A stretch of 64,000 bases of DNA, from contig NZ_BMRE01000004.1 in NCBI RefSeq assembly GCF_014648475.1, positions 222,324-286,323 of the forward strand, in the 5' to 3' direction. This document shows positions 43,017 to 52,370 of this stretch, piece after piece. The notes beneath the pieces are model-generated. The model ran no database searches. It was not told where the DNA came from and worked only from the letters and a program-made list of their open reading frames with translations. The translations under genes were made by a program, and so were the position numbers. The DNA comes from Lentzea flava. Its GTDB lineage: Bacteria > Actinomycetota > Actinomycetes > Mycobacteriales > Pseudonocardiaceae. The number at the start of each line of letters is the position of its first letter. The first letter of the stretch is position 1.

Positions 43017-46000
43017 GTGCGCACAGCACGCTGTGTGACGGTCGCCGTGCTGGCCGCCGGGCTGCTCAGCCCTCTGGCGACCGCACAGGCGGAACCGGGA
43101 ACTGCCGGGGCCGGGGCCGAACCGAGCAAGGTCATCACGCTGATCAGCGGTGACGAGGTCGTGGTGAACGAGAAGGGCGAGCTGCTCCGGGTCGAGGGCC
43201 GGCCGGGAATGACGTTCGCCCAGTACGTCCAGAACGGACACCAGTACGTGGTGCCCGCGGACGCTGTTGGCGCTGTGGCACAGGATCGCATCGACAAGCG
43301 GTTCTTCGACGTGACCGCGTTGCACTCGTACGGCTACACCGACGACAAGACCGACCGGATTCCGTTGCTCAACAGCGGTTTCCGCACGGCGGGTGCCGTG
43401 CAGAAGAAAGACGCGGCGCAGCAGTGGAACCAGCGCCGCACCACCGCGCGCAGCGCCGGAAAGCTGTGGCTCGACGGCAAAGCGCGCGTCTCGCTGGACC
43501 AGAGCGTGCCGATGGTCGGCGCGCCCGCCGCGTGGCAGGCCGGGTTCGACGGCACCGGCGTCACGGTCGCGGTGCTCGACAGCGGCTACGACCAGCAGCA
43601 TCCCGAACTGAAGGACGTCGTCGCGGTCGCGAAGGACTTCTCGGGGCAGGGCATCCAGGACAACGTCGGCCACGGCACGCACGTCGCGTCCACGATCGCC
43701 GGACGCGGTGAGAAGTACCGAGGCGTGGCCAAGGGCGCGAAGCTCGCGGTCGGCCGGGTGTGCGAGAGCGAGGGCTGCACCGAGAGCGCGATCATCGCGG
43801 GCATGGAGTGGGCGACGCGCGAGGTCCGCGCCAAGGTCGTCAACATGAGCCTCGGCGGTCTGCAGAGCGACGGCACGGATCCGTTGTCGCTCAAGGTGAA
43901 CCAGCTCACCGCCGAGACGGGCGCGCTGTTCGTGATCGCGGCGGGCAACTACGGCGGCATCCAGAAGGTCAGCACCCCCGCGGCGGCCGACGCCGCGCTG
44001 GCGGTCGCGAACTCGACCAAACAGGGCGAGATCCACGAGTCCTCGTCCCGCGGCCCGCGCTTCGGCGACCTCGCGATGAAGCCGGACATCGCGGCACCGG
44101 GCGAGGAGATCGTGGCGGCACGAGCGGCCGGCACGCTCCCGGACGCGGCCGTCGACGACCTGCACGCGCGGCTGTCCGGCACCTCGATGGCGACTCCGCA
44201 CGTGGCGGGTGCCGCCGCGATCCTGGTGCAGCGCAACCCCTCCATCACGCCGGCGGAGCTGAAGGCGCGGCTGATGTCGACGGTGAAGCCGCTCGCGTTC
44301 ACCTACTCGCCCGACGAGGGTGGCACAGGCCTGCTGAACGTGGGCCGCGCGGTGACCCAGCAGGTGTGGGCGGAGGCGGGCAGCCTGTCGTTCGGACTCG
44401 TGATGTGGCCGCACACCGGGCCCGTCACGAAGACGGTCACCTACCGCAACGACGGCGACCAGTCGGTTTCCCTTGTGCTGCAGCACGATCTGGGTGATCG
44501 CTTCACCGTGGCATCGTCGGTTGTCGTGCCCGCCCACGGCTCGGCCCCCGTCGACGTCGTGCTGGATCCGGGCAAGGGCCTCGGCACGTTCTCCGGACGC
44601 CTGCGGGCGAGCGCCGCGGGTGTCGAGCTGACCACGTCGGTCGGCGGCGCGGTGGAGCCGGAGCGGCACGGGTTCTCGTTGCGCGTCACCGGACGTGACG
44701 GTCAGCCCGTCGGCAACGGCTGGGTGGTGCTGGTCGACCTGGCCACGAAGAACTCGTCGGTGCTCGAGCTCGGCCAGGACGGCTCGCTGAGCACGCGGCT
44801 GCCGGTCGGCGACTACGCGGTGCTGGCGCGGTTCGCGGAGGGCACGCAGAGCCGCACGTGGTACGCGCCGAAGTCGGTGACCGACGTGGCGGGCAAGGTG
44901 TCGACGAAGTCGGACGTCTCGGTGCACCTCGATCTGCGGCAGGCGAAGCAGATCGCGTTCGACGTGGACGACGACCGCGTGACTCCGCTGTACCGGCTCA
45001 CCACGATCAAGGTGCCGGTGAACCCGGCCTTCCGCGACTCCGTCTGGTCCAGGATCGACGGACGGGTGCCGGTCTACGGCATGTCGTTCGGCGAGCCGCT
45101 GCCTGAGCTCGCCTACGACACCGTCGCCGTCGCCGCGCAGCCGAGGATCTCGGTCGTCGGCGGGATTCCGGTGAACTACTTCGCCGACAGCCCCGAGCTG
45201 CCGCAGGGCGATCACACCTACGACGTCGTGGAACGCGGAAGTGCCGACGTGCGCGGCAAGCTGGTGCTGGTGCGGCCCGCCGACGAGCAGGCGTTCATCG
45301 TCGCGAGGCAGCTGAAGGAGGCTGGAGCGGCAGGCGTGCTGTGGGCAGGTCCGGAGCCGATGGTGTTCTGGGAGCCCACCGAACTGCCGGTGATCATGGT
45401 GGCCGAACACCTCGCGGCGCAGGTGCCCGCGAAGCTGACGTTGCGCGCGCAGCCGACGTCACCCGTGTCGTACACCGTGCACCAGGGCGAGAAGGGCGCG
45501 GTGCCGGCCGGAAAGACCTACCCCGTCAAGCGTTCCGCGCTCGCCGAGGTGAAGGCGCGCTACCACACCGCGGGCGCGGACAGCGTCGTGACGACGCGGA
45601 ACTACCCGGTCGTCGACGGCGTGGTGAACCCCGACCTCTTCATCGAGGAGCCGCTCGGATCACCGGTCACCCGCGTCGAGCACTTCTCGCCCGGCAGCTG
45701 GTACAACGAGGGCGCCGTCGGCCGGTTCAGCGGCTTCGAGGTCGACCCGCTGACGCATTCGTGGGCGAACCTGCGCGTCGAGAAGTTCGAGGCGGGCCGC
45801 CGGTACGAGCGCTCGGCCCTGCGCGGTGTCGCCGCGCCGAGGCTCGGCAGGGCGGAAGCGCCGTGGCCGCACGGCGGTGGCGTCTCCCGCGAGTTCCCGC
45901 ACATCCAGGCGAACGTCTCCCCGTTCGGCACCGCCACGGCGGTGGAGGGCAGGGTGCGCAACAGCAGCCTCACCATGGAGCTCAAGCGCGACGGCGTCTC

Positions 46001-46451
46001 GCTGGGAACGGATTTCCTCTACGACAGCAGGTTCTACGCACCGAAGCGGGACGGCCGCTTCACGCTGGACCTGCACGCGACGCGTGACTTCGTCGCACTG
46101 TCGAACGACGTGCGCACCACGTGGGAGTTCACGTCACCGGCCGACGGCAAGCTGCCGTTGCTGGAGGTGAACTACGCGCTGCCGCTCGACCTGCGCAACA
46201 GCTGGAAGGCGGGCGTGCCGATGCCGGCCAAGTTCACCGCGGCACGGCAGGCGGGAGCGGGCAAGGCCGTGGTGAGCGAGCTTCGCGCCTACGCGTCGTT
46301 CGACGACGGTGCCACCTGGGTGCCGGTCTCCGGTGTCGTTCCCGCGGGCGGGAAGGCGGGCGGCTTCGTGTCGTTGCGCGTGACCGCTCGGGACGCCGAC
46401 GGGAACACCGTCGACCAGACGGTTCTTCGCGCTTATCGCCTGAAGGCCTAG
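43017..46451 (+). CDS. Secreted subtilisin-like S8 serine protease, large multidomain
   Basis: An 1144-residue protease from GTG 43017 with GGAGG upstream. A Sec signal (residues 1-26) and a propeptide to about 160 precede the S8 domain: Asp188 (VAVLDSGYD), His219 (GHGTHVAST), oxyanion Asn311 (AAGNYGG) and Ser390 (SGTSMATPHVAG). The second half is beta-rich and contains a PA-like segment (ADVRGKLVLVRPADEQAFIV). There is no sortase or membrane anchor. Streptomyces homologues are extracellular peptidases. All catalytic residues are present. Confidence 0.92.
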   Translation: MRTARCVTVAVLAAGLLSPLATAQAEPGTAGAGAEPSKVITLISGDEVVVNEKGELLRVEGRPGMTFAQYVQNGHQYVVPADAVGAVAQDRIDKRFFDVTALHSYGYTDDKTDRIPLLNSGFRTAGAVQKKDAAQQWNQRRTTARSAGKLWLDGKARVSLDQSVPMVGAPAAWQAGFDGTGVTVAVLDSGYDQQHPELKDVVAVAKDFSGQGIQDNVGHGTHVASTIAGRGEKYRGVAKGAKLAVGRVCESEGCTESAIIAGMEWATREVRAKVVNMSLGGLQSDGTDPLSLKVNQLTAETGALFVIAAGNYGGIQKVSTPAAADAALAVANSTKQGEIHESSSRGPRFGDLAMKPDIAAPGEEIVAARAAGTLPDAAVDDLHARLSGTSMATPHVAGAAAILVQRNPSITPAELKARLMSTVKPLAFTYSPDEGGTGLLNVGRAVTQQVWAEAGSLSFGLVMWPHTGPVTKTVTYRNDGDQSVSLVLQHDLGDRFTVASSVVVPAHGSAPVDVVLDPGKGLGTFSGRLRASAAGVELTTSVGGAVEPERHGFSLRVTGRDGQPVGNGWVVLVDLATKNSSVLELGQDGSLSTRLPVGDYAVLARFAEGTQSRTWYAPKSVTDVAGKVSTKSDVSVHLDLRQAKQIAFDVDDDRVTPLYRLTTIKVPVNPAFRDSVWSRIDGRVPVYGMSFGEPLPELAYDTVAVAAQPRISVVGGIPVNYFADSPELPQGDHTYDVVERGSADVRGKLVLVRPADEQAFIVARQLKEAGAAGVLWAGPEPMVFWEPTELPVIMVAEHLAAQVPAKLTLRAQPTSPVSYTVHQGEKGAVPAGKTYPVKRSALAEVKARYHTAGADSVVTTRNYPVVDGVVNPDLFIEEPLGSPVTRVEHFSPGSWYNEGAVGRFSGFEVDPLTHSWANLRVEKFEAGRRYERSALRGVAAPRLGRAEAPWPHGGGVSREFPHIQANVSPFGTATAVEGRVRNSSLTMELKRDGVSLGTDFLYDSRFYAPKRDGRFTLDLHATRDFVALSNDVRTTWEFTSPADGKLPLLEVNYALPLDLRNSWKAGVPMPAKFTAARQAGAGKAVVSELRAYASFDDGATWVPVSGVVPAGGKAGGFVSLRVTARDADGNTVDQTVLRAYRLKA

Positions 46452-46457
46452 GCGCGC

Positions 46458-46491
46458 CGAAGCGGGTCGAGAGGAATCTCGACCCGCTTCG
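46458..46491. terminator. Strong hairpin terminator between protease and copA
   Basis: CGAAGCGGGTCGAGA pairs perfectly with TCTCGACCCGCTTCG (15 bp) around a GGAA tetraloop. It serves the S8 protease gene and the convergent copA operon; no U-tract. Confidence 0.85.
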
Positions 46492-46507
46492 CCCATCACC
46501 GCCGCGG

Positions 46508-48721
46508 TCAGCCGCTGACGCTGCGGAACCCGCGCAGTCGCAGGCTGTTGCTCACCACGAACACCGACGAGAACGCCATCGCGGCGCCCGCGATCATCGG
46601 GTTGAGCAGGCCGAGCGCGGCCAAGGGCAGCGCGGCGACGTTGTAGGCGAACGCCCAGAACAGGTTGCCCTTGATCGTCGCCAGCGTGCGGCGCGACAAC
46701 CGGATGGCGTCCACGGCGGCCCGCAGGTCGCCGCGCACCAGCGTGAGGTCGCTGGCCTCGATCGCGACGTCCGTGCCGGTGCCCATCGCGAGACCCAGAT
46801 CGGCCTGGGCGAGTGCCGCGGCGTCGTTCACGCCGTCGCCGACCATCGCCACGACCCGGCCCTCGTCCTGCAGGCGCTTCACGACGTCGACCTTGTCCGC
46901 GGGCAGCACCTCGGCGATGACCTCGTCGATGCCGACCTCGCGGGCCACCGTGCGAGCCGCTGCCTCGTTGTCACCGGTCAGCAGCACCGGGCGCAGGCCC
47001 AGCGCGCGCAACCCCTGGATCGCCTCGACCGACGTGGGCTTCACGGTGTCCGCGACGACCAGGACACCGCGGGCCTTGCCGTCCCACGCGACGATCACGG
47101 CCGTGCGCCCCTGGTCCTCGGCCGCCTTCTTGGCCTCGGCGAGACCGGAGTCGAGGCGGACGCTCCACTCGGCGAGCAACCGTTCGCGGCCGACGAGCAC
47201 CGCGTGCTCCCCGACGACGCCCTGAACGCCCAGTCCCTCCAGGTTCTGGAACTCCTCGACGGCAGGGACGTCACCCGCGGCCTTGGCGATGGCCTTCGCG
47301 ATGGGGTGCTCCGAAGCGTGTTCCAGCGCACCGGCCAGGCGCAGCACCTCCTGCTCGTTCTCACCCTCGGCGGTGTGGACGCTGATGAGGCTCATCTGGC
47401 CCGTGGTCACGGTTCCGGTCTTGTCCAGCACAACGGTGTCGACGCGACGGGTCGACTCCAGCACCTCCGGACCCTTGATCAGGATGCCCAGCTGCGCGCC
47501 GCGACCGGTGCCGACGAGCAGCGCGGTCGGCGTGGCCAGGCCCAGCGCGCAGGGGCAGGCGATGATCAGCACCGCCACGGCGGCCGTGAAGGCCGCGCCC
47601 ACGCCGTTGCCGGTGCCGAGCCAGAAGCCCAGCGTGCCGACGGCCAGCGCGATCACGATCGGCACGAACACCGCCGACACCCGGTCGGCCAGGCGCTGCA
47701 CCTCGGCCTTGCCGCTCTGCGCCTCCTCGACCAGCTTGGCCATCTGGGCGAGCTGCGTGTCGGCGCCGACTCGCGTGGCCCGCACGACCAGGCGTCCGCC
47801 CGCGTTGACCGTCGCACCCACGACCGCGTCACCCACGCCGACCTCGACGGGCACCGACTCGCCGGTGAGCATGCCGGCGTCGACGGCCGAGCTGCCCTCC
47901 TCGATCACGCCGTCGGTGGCGATCTTCTCGCCGGGCCGCACCACGAACCTGTCCCCGACGCGCAGATCACTCGTCGAAATGCGGAACTCGCGGCCGTCGC
48001 GCAGCACCGCGACGTCCTTCGCGCCGAGTTCGAGCAGCGCCTTCAGGGCGGCACCGGCGCGCCGCTTGGACCGCGCCTCGAAGTAGCGGCCTGCCAGGAT
48101 GAACGTCGTGACGCCCGCGGCGACCTCGAGGTAGATGTTGCCGGCGCCGGACATCCGCTCGATCGTGAGCGAGAAGCCGTGCGTCATGCCCGGTGTGCCC
48201 GCGGTGCCCAGGAAGAGCGCATACAGCGACCACAGGAACGCCGCGCCGACACCGACGGAGATCAGCGTGTCCATGGTGGCCGCGCCGTGCCGCAGGTTCG
48301 TCCACGCCGCCTTGTGGAACGGCCACGCGCCCCACACCACGACCGGTCCGGCGAGCGCGAGCGAGAGCCACTGCCAGTAGGTGAACTGCAGCGCGGGAAC
48401 CATCGCCAGCGCGATCACCGGCACGGACAGCACCACCGAGGTGATCAGCCGCTGCCGCAGCGATCGCGTCGGATCCTCCTCGACCTGGACGGCGTGCTCG
48501 ACGGGCGGTGCGGGCAGTTCGGCGGTGTAGCCGGTGTCCTCGACCACCTTGACGAGGTCGGCGGGCGACAGGTCGCCGGGGAACGTGACCCGCGCCTTCT
48601 CCGTCGCGTAGTTCACCGACGCCTCGACGCCTTCGAGCTTGTTGAGCTTGCGTTCGATCCGCGCGGCACACGAGGCGCAGGTCATGCCGCCGATCGAGAT
48701 CTCGATGGTTTCAGTGGCCAT
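46508..48721 (-). CDS. copA: Copper-exporting P1B-type ATPase CopA
   Basis: A 737-residue Cu(I) exporter. One N-terminal metal-binding domain has GGMTCASC at 11-18; the membrane metal site is CPC at 389-391 ([11 protein letters not shown]); the phosphorylated Asp is D433 (DKTGT); TGES lies at about 286-289 and [10 protein letters not shown] in the hinge. The set matches P1B-1 copper exporters. Its ATG overlaps the end of the preceding gene by 11 bp. It is the last gene of the csoR-copZ-(48711)-copA operon and would pump Cu(I) delivered by CopZ out of the cytoplasm. Confidence 0.95.
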   Translation of the reverse strand: MATETIEISIGGMTCASCAARIERKLNKLEGVEASVNYATEKARVTFPGDLSPADLVKVVEDTGYTAELPAPPVEHAVQVEEDPTRSLRQRLITSVVLSVPVIALAMVPALQFTYWQWLSLALAGPVVVWGAWPFHKAAWTNLRHGAATMDTLISVGVGAAFLWSLYALFLGTAGTPGMTHGFSLTIERMSGAGNIYLEVAAGVTTFILAGRYFEARSKRRAGAALKALLELGAKDVAVLRDGREFRISTSDLRVGDRFVVRPGEKIATDGVIEEGSSAVDAGMLTGESVPVEVGVGDAVVGATVNAGGRLVVRATRVGADTQLAQMAKLVEEAQSGKAEVQRLADRVSAVFVPIVIALAVGTLGFWLGTGNGVGAAFTAAVAVLIIACPCALGLATPTALLVGTGRGAQLGILIKGPEVLESTRRVDTVVLDKTGTVTTGQMSLISVHTAEGENEQEVLRLAGALEHASEHPIAKAIAKAAGDVPAVEEFQNLEGLGVQGVVGEHAVLVGRERLLAEWSVRLDSGLAEAKKAAEDQGRTAVIVAWDGKARGVLVVADTVKPTSVEAIQGLRALGLRPVLLTGDNEAAARTVAREVGIDEVIAEVLPADKVDVVKRLQDEGRVVAMVGDGVNDAAALAQADLGLAMGTGTDVAIEASDLTLVRGDLRAAVDAIRLSRRTLATIKGNLFWAFAYNVAALPLAALGLLNPMIAGAAMAFSSVFVVSNSLRLRGFRSVSG

Positions 48722-49598
48722 GACCTTCTCCTTCCTCGTGGGTCGGCGGTGCGGCCGGGGCCGGGGTCGCGGTGCCCGCCGTGGAGAGGGTGAACTCCGC
48801 GGTGCGGACCTTCCCCTCGTGCTGGAAGTCCAGGAACAACCGGTAGCGGCCGCCGGTCGGCACCTCGACGGCGAACTTCACCTGGTCACCGTCCTCGGGA
48901 TGCACGTGCAGGTACGCCAGGTCGGCCGCGCGCAGCGCGACCAGATGTCCCTTCGCGCCCAGGTAGTTCTGCAGGTCCGTCACCGGCTTGCCGTCCTTGC
49001 TGATGGCGACGGTGACGGTCGACGCGCTACCGACGGTGAGCTCACCGTCGAGGGTTACCTCGTAGCCGTCGACGGTGAACGTGCGGCTGTCGGCGTGGGT
49101 GCGCGGCCGGTAGTCGCCCGCGACCTGGAGGTCGGCGCCGAGCGTCGTCTTCGGACCGTCCTCCGGCTTGAAGTCGGCGAACACCCGGTAGCTGCCCGCT
49201 TCGGTGAGCGTGAGCGGCACCGACCACATGCCGTCCGGCGTCATCTCCGGGTGCACGTGGCGGAAGTTCGACCCGTCCCGCCGGACGACGATCAGGTGCA
49301 GCCGCTTCTCGTGCTCCACGGCGAACTTCGTGACGGGCTTGCCGTCCGGCCCGCTGATGTGGAAGCCCAGCGACTCGTTGTCGTGCAGCTGCAGCGTGTA
49401 GCCGTTCTCCGAAACGGACAGTCCCGGTGGGACCTTCGCCGGTTCGGCCTCGTGCCCGCCGTGGTTGTTCGCGACGGCCGCGTCCGGAGTCGCGGTCGCG
49501 CCGCCGGACGGGCCGATCGCGGCGCCGGCCGCCCAGGCCCCGCCGAAGACGATCGCCAGCGCGAGGCCGTAGGCGGCGACCTTGTGACCGGTCTTCAT
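48711..49598 (-). CDS. Membrane-anchored His-rich protein of the copper operon
   Basis: A 295-residue protein. The start at 49598 follows a GAGGGGG ribosome site. An N-terminal signal-anchor ([20 protein letters not shown]) precedes two beta-sandwich domains, each with an H-x-HP motif ([13 protein letters not shown] at about 115-127 and [11 protein letters not shown] at about 230-240), and a His-rich tail (HEEGEGHGH). NHGGHE follows the membrane segment. The pattern suggests extracytoplasmic copper binding. It is encoded between copZ and copA, as in other actinobacterial copper operons. No enzymatic motif is visible. Confidence 0.75.
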   Translation of the reverse strand: MKTGHKVAAYGLALAIVFGGAWAAGAAIGPSGGATATPDAAVANNHGGHEAEPAKVPPGLSVSENGYTLQLHDNESLGFHISGPDGKPVTKFAVEHEKRLHLIVVRRDGSNFRHVHPEMTPDGMWSVPLTLTEAGSYRVFADFKPEDGPKTTLGADLQVAGDYRPRTHADSRTFTVDGYEVTLDGELTVGSASTVTVAISKDGKPVTDLQNYLGAKGHLVALRAADLAYLHVHPEDGDQVKFAVEVPTGGRYRLFLDFQHEGKVRTAEFTLSTAGTATPAPAAPPTHEEGEGHGH

Positions 49599-49620
49599 GA
49601 TCTTTCCCCCTCGCGCGGTC

Positions 49621-49827
49621 TCAGCCGGCCAGCTCGTAGCCGGCCTCGGAGACGGCGGCGCGCACCGCGTCCTCGGCGACGGGCTCGTCGCTGGTGATCG
49701 TGACCTTGCCGGTGGGGAGGTCGACGTCGACCTGCCGCACACCGCTGATCTGGCTGACCTCCTCGGTCACCGAGCTGACGCAGTGCCCGCAGGTCATGCC
49801 CTTGACGGTGAAGGTGGACTCGGCCAT
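49621..49827 (-). CDS. copZ: Copper chaperone CopZ (heavy-metal-associated domain)
   Basis: A 68-residue HMA domain with the metal motif GMTCGHC at 10-16 and the usual alpha/beta pattern ending EAGYELAG. It carries Cu(I) to CopA and can hand it to the CsoR regulator. Second gene of the copper operon, 35 bp after csoR. Confidence 0.93.
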   Translation of the reverse strand: MAESTFTVKGMTCGHCVSSVTEEVSQISGVRQVDVDLPTGKVTITSDEPVAEDAVRAAVSEAGYELAG

Positions 49828-49862
49828 GGGTCGTTCTCCTCGTGTGGTGGGGACGCGAAAAA

Positions 49863-50144
49863 TCAGGAGCGGACCAGGCGGGCGATGGCGTTGCTGGCTT
49901 CCGCGATCTTCTCGTCGGCTGCCGCGCCGCCGTCGGTGATGGCCTGGCTGACACAGTGCTTGAGGTGCTCGTCGAGCAGTCCCAGTGAGACCGCCTGCAA
50001 CGCGCGAGTGGCGGCGGAGATCTGGGTGAGGACGTCGATGCAGTAGTCGTCGTTCTCGATCATCCGCTGCAGTCCGCGGACCTGGCCCTCGATCCTCTTC
50101 AGACGGCGCAGGTGGGCGTCCTTGTTGTCGGTGTAGCCGTGCAC
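49863..50144 (-). CDS. csoR: Copper-sensing repressor CsoR
   Basis: A 93-residue all-helical repressor from GTG 50144 with AGGAG 8 nt upstream. The Cu(I) ligands of the family are all present: Cys35 (DDYCIDVLTQ), His60 and Cys64 (DEHLKHC). The basic first helix RRLKRIEGQVRGLQRMIE is the DNA-contact region. CsoR tetramers bind GC-rich palindromes of the TACCCC-type and release on Cu(I). It is the first gene of its operon, and such a palindrome lies in its own promoter. Confidence 0.94.
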   Translation of the reverse strand: MHGYTDNKDAHLRRLKRIEGQVRGLQRMIENDDYCIDVLTQISAATRALQAVSLGLLDEHLKHCVSQAITDGGAAADEKIAEASNAIARLVRS

Positions 50145-50217
50145 GTCTCGCTCCTGTCGATCTTCTCCACCGCGCGGCGGTCGGAGCTGACCGGGGGAAC
50201 GGTGGGCGCTTGGCTTC

Positions 50218-50246
50218 AACATACCCCAGGGGGGTAGGGGTTTACC
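50218..50246 (-). promoter_or_regulatory. csoR operon promoter with CsoR operator
   Basis: The operator TACCCC-AGG-GGGGTA (50222-50236; ATACCC-N5-GGGTAG in the wider frame) sits between a -35-like GGTAAA (50241-50246 on the minus strand) and a -10 TATGTT (50218-50223) with a 17-bp spacer. The operator's GTAT overlaps the -10 element, so repressor and polymerase would compete. Classic CsoR layout. Confidence 0.8.
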
Positions 50247-50285
50247 AGAGGTCGGGTGTGACGTGATGCACGATCGGTGAGATCT

Positions 50286-50300
50286 ACTATCGAACGTAGT
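50286..50300. promoter_or_regulatory. Candidate BlaI-type operator upstream of the csoR operon
   Basis: ACTA-TCGAACG-TAGT, an inverted repeat with a 7-bp spacer, matching the arm and spacer layout of the sites at 52750 and 53491. Lies about 140 bp upstream of csoR. Assigned to the BlaI-like protein of this island by recurrence; alone it would be weak. Confidence 0.5.
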
Positions 50301-50314
50301 GATCAGGTGCGCGA

Positions 50315-50331
50315 ATACCCATACAGGGTAT
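50315..50331. promoter_or_regulatory. Second CsoR-like operator upstream of the csoR operon
   Basis: ATACCC-ATACA-GGGTAT, a perfect 6-bp inverted repeat with a 5-bp spacer, the same form as the site at 52831. It lies between the csoR promoter and the 3' end of the M56 gene, so it may reinforce control of csoR or stop read-through from the M56 gene. Confidence 0.65.
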
Positions 50332-50343
50332 CTGTACTGGCCT

Positions 50344-51276
50344 CTAACCGGCCGGGCAGACCAGCAGCATCAGGGCCGTCAACGCGCCCGCACCCGCGAT
50401 CGCGGGCAGAACCAGCGCCGCCGCACCCGCGAGGCCGCACGACAGCAGCCGCCGCACCGTGCTCGGGGTGCTCCGCCGCTGCCGCAGCCGGGCGAGCCTC
50501 GTCTCCACCGCGTCCCTGCTCATCGCCAGGGCCGCTCCCGGTGCGCCGTGCCCGGCCACTCGCAGCAGCGCGATCCGCACGTTCTCCACGCCGTGAGCGC
50601 GCACGGCGGCGGTGTCCGCGGCCAGCTCGACGAACTCCCTGACCGCGATCGCCGCCCGCTTGAACAGCGGCAGGAACGGCAGGGTGGCCGCGACGACGTC
50701 GCCGATGGTCACCAGCAGGTGGTGGCGCCCCGCGAGGTGGGCCCGTTCGTGCGTCAGCACGGCCTCGACCTGCGCCGGGGTCAGGTGGCGGTGCAGGCCG
50801 TCCGTGGCCACGACGACGCCGGGCCTGCCCGCGAGGCTGAACGCCAGCGGGCGGTCGTGCTCCAGCCAGAGCGTCGGGTGAGGGCCCGCTTCACGGCGGG
50901 CCGCGATCCGCAGGACGTCCAGGTGACGCCGGCCCTCCAGCGCGCGCCGACGCGCGGTGCGGCGGCCGACGACGGTGACGCGGACGAGCAGGGCGGCCAG
51001 CGCGGTGGCGCCGATCACGCCGCTGACCGCTTCGACCGCCGGAGCAGTGCCGTGCCGCAGGGAGTCCCAGCAGTGGTGGGCCGCCGCCACGACGCCGAAG
51101 CCGTGGTCGGGCAGAACCAGCAGGACCATCGCGGCCGCAACCGTGACGACCACGGCGACGACGGAGGCGAGCCACGCGACCAGCGCCACCACCGGATCCG
51201 CGAGCCGGACGAGCCGGCGCGGGGCCAGCCAGCCGACCAGGGCGGACCCCAGGAGCAGCGCGAGCGCCACGGTCAT
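50344..51276 (-). CDS. M56-family (BlaR1-like) membrane metallopeptidase
   Basis: A 310-residue membrane peptidase with several hydrophobic segments (MTVALALLLGSALVGWLAP, VALVAWLASVVAVVVTVAAA and others) and the zinc motif HERAH in AVLTHERAHLAGRHHLL. It has no penicillin-binding sensor domain, so it is shorter than BlaR1 (about 600 residues). The start overlaps the BlaI-like gene by 4 bp. In BlaR1/BlaI systems the peptidase triggers inactivation of the repressor. Here, inside a copper island, it is more likely to respond to metal or envelope stress. Confidence 0.88.
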   Translation of the reverse strand: MTVALALLLGSALVGWLAPRRLVRLADPVVALVAWLASVVAVVVTVAAAMVLLVLPDHGFGVVAAAHHCWDSLRHGTAPAVEAVSGVIGATALAALLVRVTVVGRRTARRRALEGRRHLDVLRIAARREAGPHPTLWLEHDRPLAFSLAGRPGVVVATDGLHRHLTPAQVEAVLTHERAHLAGRHHLLVTIGDVVAATLPFLPLFKRAAIAVREFVELAADTAAVRAHGVENVRIALLRVAGHGAPGAALAMSRDAVETRLARLRQRRSTPSTVRRLLSCGLAGAAALVLPAIAGAGALTALMLLVCPAG

Positions 51277-51635
51277 TTCTTCGGAGCCTTCCTGCGCAAT
51301 CCCTTGCGCAGCAGGTCGGACTCCTCCTCGGAGGCCGTCCTGGCGAAGTGCAGGAGGGCGGCCTGCGGGTCGCCGGAGGCGCTGAGGATCTCGCGCACCG
51401 CGTTCGCCGCCGCTTCGGCACGGCTCACCGTCGCGGCGTACAGGTAGGCCTTGCCGTCGAGCTCGCGGGTGAGCCAGTTCTTGCGGTGCAGGTTGTCCAT
51501 CACCGTCATCACGGTGGTGTAGGCGAGGGCTTTGCCGGTGTCCAGGCGTTCGAGCACCTGACGCACCCGCAGCGGCTCACCTGCGTGCCACAGCACGTCC
51601 ATCACCGCTGCTTCGAGCTCACCCAGTCCGCGCAT
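51273..51635 (-). CDS. BlaI/MecI/CopY-family repressor
   Basis: A 120-residue winged-helix repressor: LGELEAAVMDVLWHAGEPLR, then YTTVMTVMDNLHRKNWLTRE (recognition helix) and the wing KAYLYAATVSRAEA. The family includes CopY, which controls copper ATPases in Firmicutes, and BlaI, which controls beta-lactamase. CopY's C-terminal Cys-x-Cys zinc/copper site is absent, so copper is probably not sensed directly and the M56 partner is the likely input. A family-like palindrome recurs at three places in the island. Confidence 0.9.
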   Translation of the reverse strand: MRGLGELEAAVMDVLWHAGEPLRVRQVLERLDTGKALAYTTVMTVMDNLHRKNWLTRELDGKAYLYAATVSRAEAAANAVREILSASGDPQAALLHFARTASEEESDLLRKGLRRKAPKK

Positions 51636-51663
51636 CGCACACCCTTCCGGCAGGCCAAGGGTA

Positions 51664-51697
51664 CGCGAGGCGGACGGTCGCGACCGCCCGCCTCGCG
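51664..51697 (-). terminator. Hairpin between DUF305 and the BlaI-like gene
   Basis: CGCGAGGCGG pairs with CCGCCTCGCG (10 bp), with a further GGTCGCGACC inverted repeat in the loop. It lies just after the DUF305 stop codon and would separate the DUF6153-DUF305 transcript from the BlaI/M56 pair. Confidence 0.65.
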
Positions 51698-51706
51698 CTC
51701 ACCGGA

Positions 51707-52315
51707 TCAGACCGCCTTCAGCAGCTCCCGCATCTCGGTGATCTCCTTCTGCTGGGCGTCGACGATGTCCTGGGCCAGCTTCTTGGCGTCGGCGTTGCCG
51801 CCCTTCTGCACCTCGGTCTTCGCCATCTCGACCGCGCCCTCGTGGTGCTTGATCATCATCTCGAGCCACATCTTGTCGAACGGGGCGCCCTTGGCCTGCT
51901 CGAGCATCTTCATGTCCTCGGCGCTCATCATGCCCGCCATGCCCGGCATCGAGCCGTGGTCCATGCCGGGCATCGAGGTGGAAGCGCCCCACTCCTTGAG
52001 CCACCCGTTCATCTTCTGGATCTCGGGGTCCTGCGCGCCCTCGATCCGCTTGGCGAGGTCGAGCACCTTCGCGTTGGTGCTGCGCGACGGCACGAGCTTC
52101 GCCATGTCCAGCGCCTGCTGGTGATGCGGCACCATGCCCTGCGCGAACGTCACGTCGTCGGCGTTGTGGCCGGCGGCCTGACCGCTGCCCGTGGCCGCGG
52201 GAGCGGTGGACGACGAGCTGTGGTCCATGCCGGCCGTGTCGTTCCCGCCGCACCCGGCGACGAGTGCGACAACCGCGGCCCCGGCGGCGGCGATCCCGAT
52301 CAACGACTTCCTCAT
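51707..52315 (-). CDS. DUF305 copper-associated lipoprotein
   Basis: A 202-residue lipoprotein with lipobox VVALVAGC (Cys21). The DUF305 four-helix fold carries paired His motifs: DVTFAQGMVPHHQQALDMA at about 55-73 and MWLEMMIKHHEGAVEMAK at about 148-165. Between them is a Met/His-rich loop (SMPGMDHGSMPGMAGMM) typical of extracytoplasmic copper binding. DUF305 proteins are routinely found next to copper or silver resistance genes. Cotranscribed with the DUF6153 gene 55 bp upstream. Confidence 0.88.
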   Translation of the reverse strand: MRKSLIGIAAAGAAVVALVAGCGGNDTAGMDHSSSSTAPAATGSGQAAGHNADDVTFAQGMVPHHQQALDMAKLVPSRSTNAKVLDLAKRIEGAQDPEIQKMNGWLKEWGASTSMPGMDHGSMPGMAGMMSAEDMKMLEQAKGAPFDKMWLEMMIKHHEGAVEMAKTEVQKGGNADAKKLAQDIVDAQQKEITEMRELLKAV

Positions 52316-52370
52316 GCTGCGTGCTCCTTGTCTGTGCTTTGTGGACTGTGATCGCGGCGAACCGGGTGGA

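Noticed and set aside
42939..45410. An 823-codon frame antisense to the S8 protease
   Set aside because: It is rich in His/Arg/Gly and lacks motifs; the opposite strand encodes an unambiguous subtilisin with all catalytic residues.
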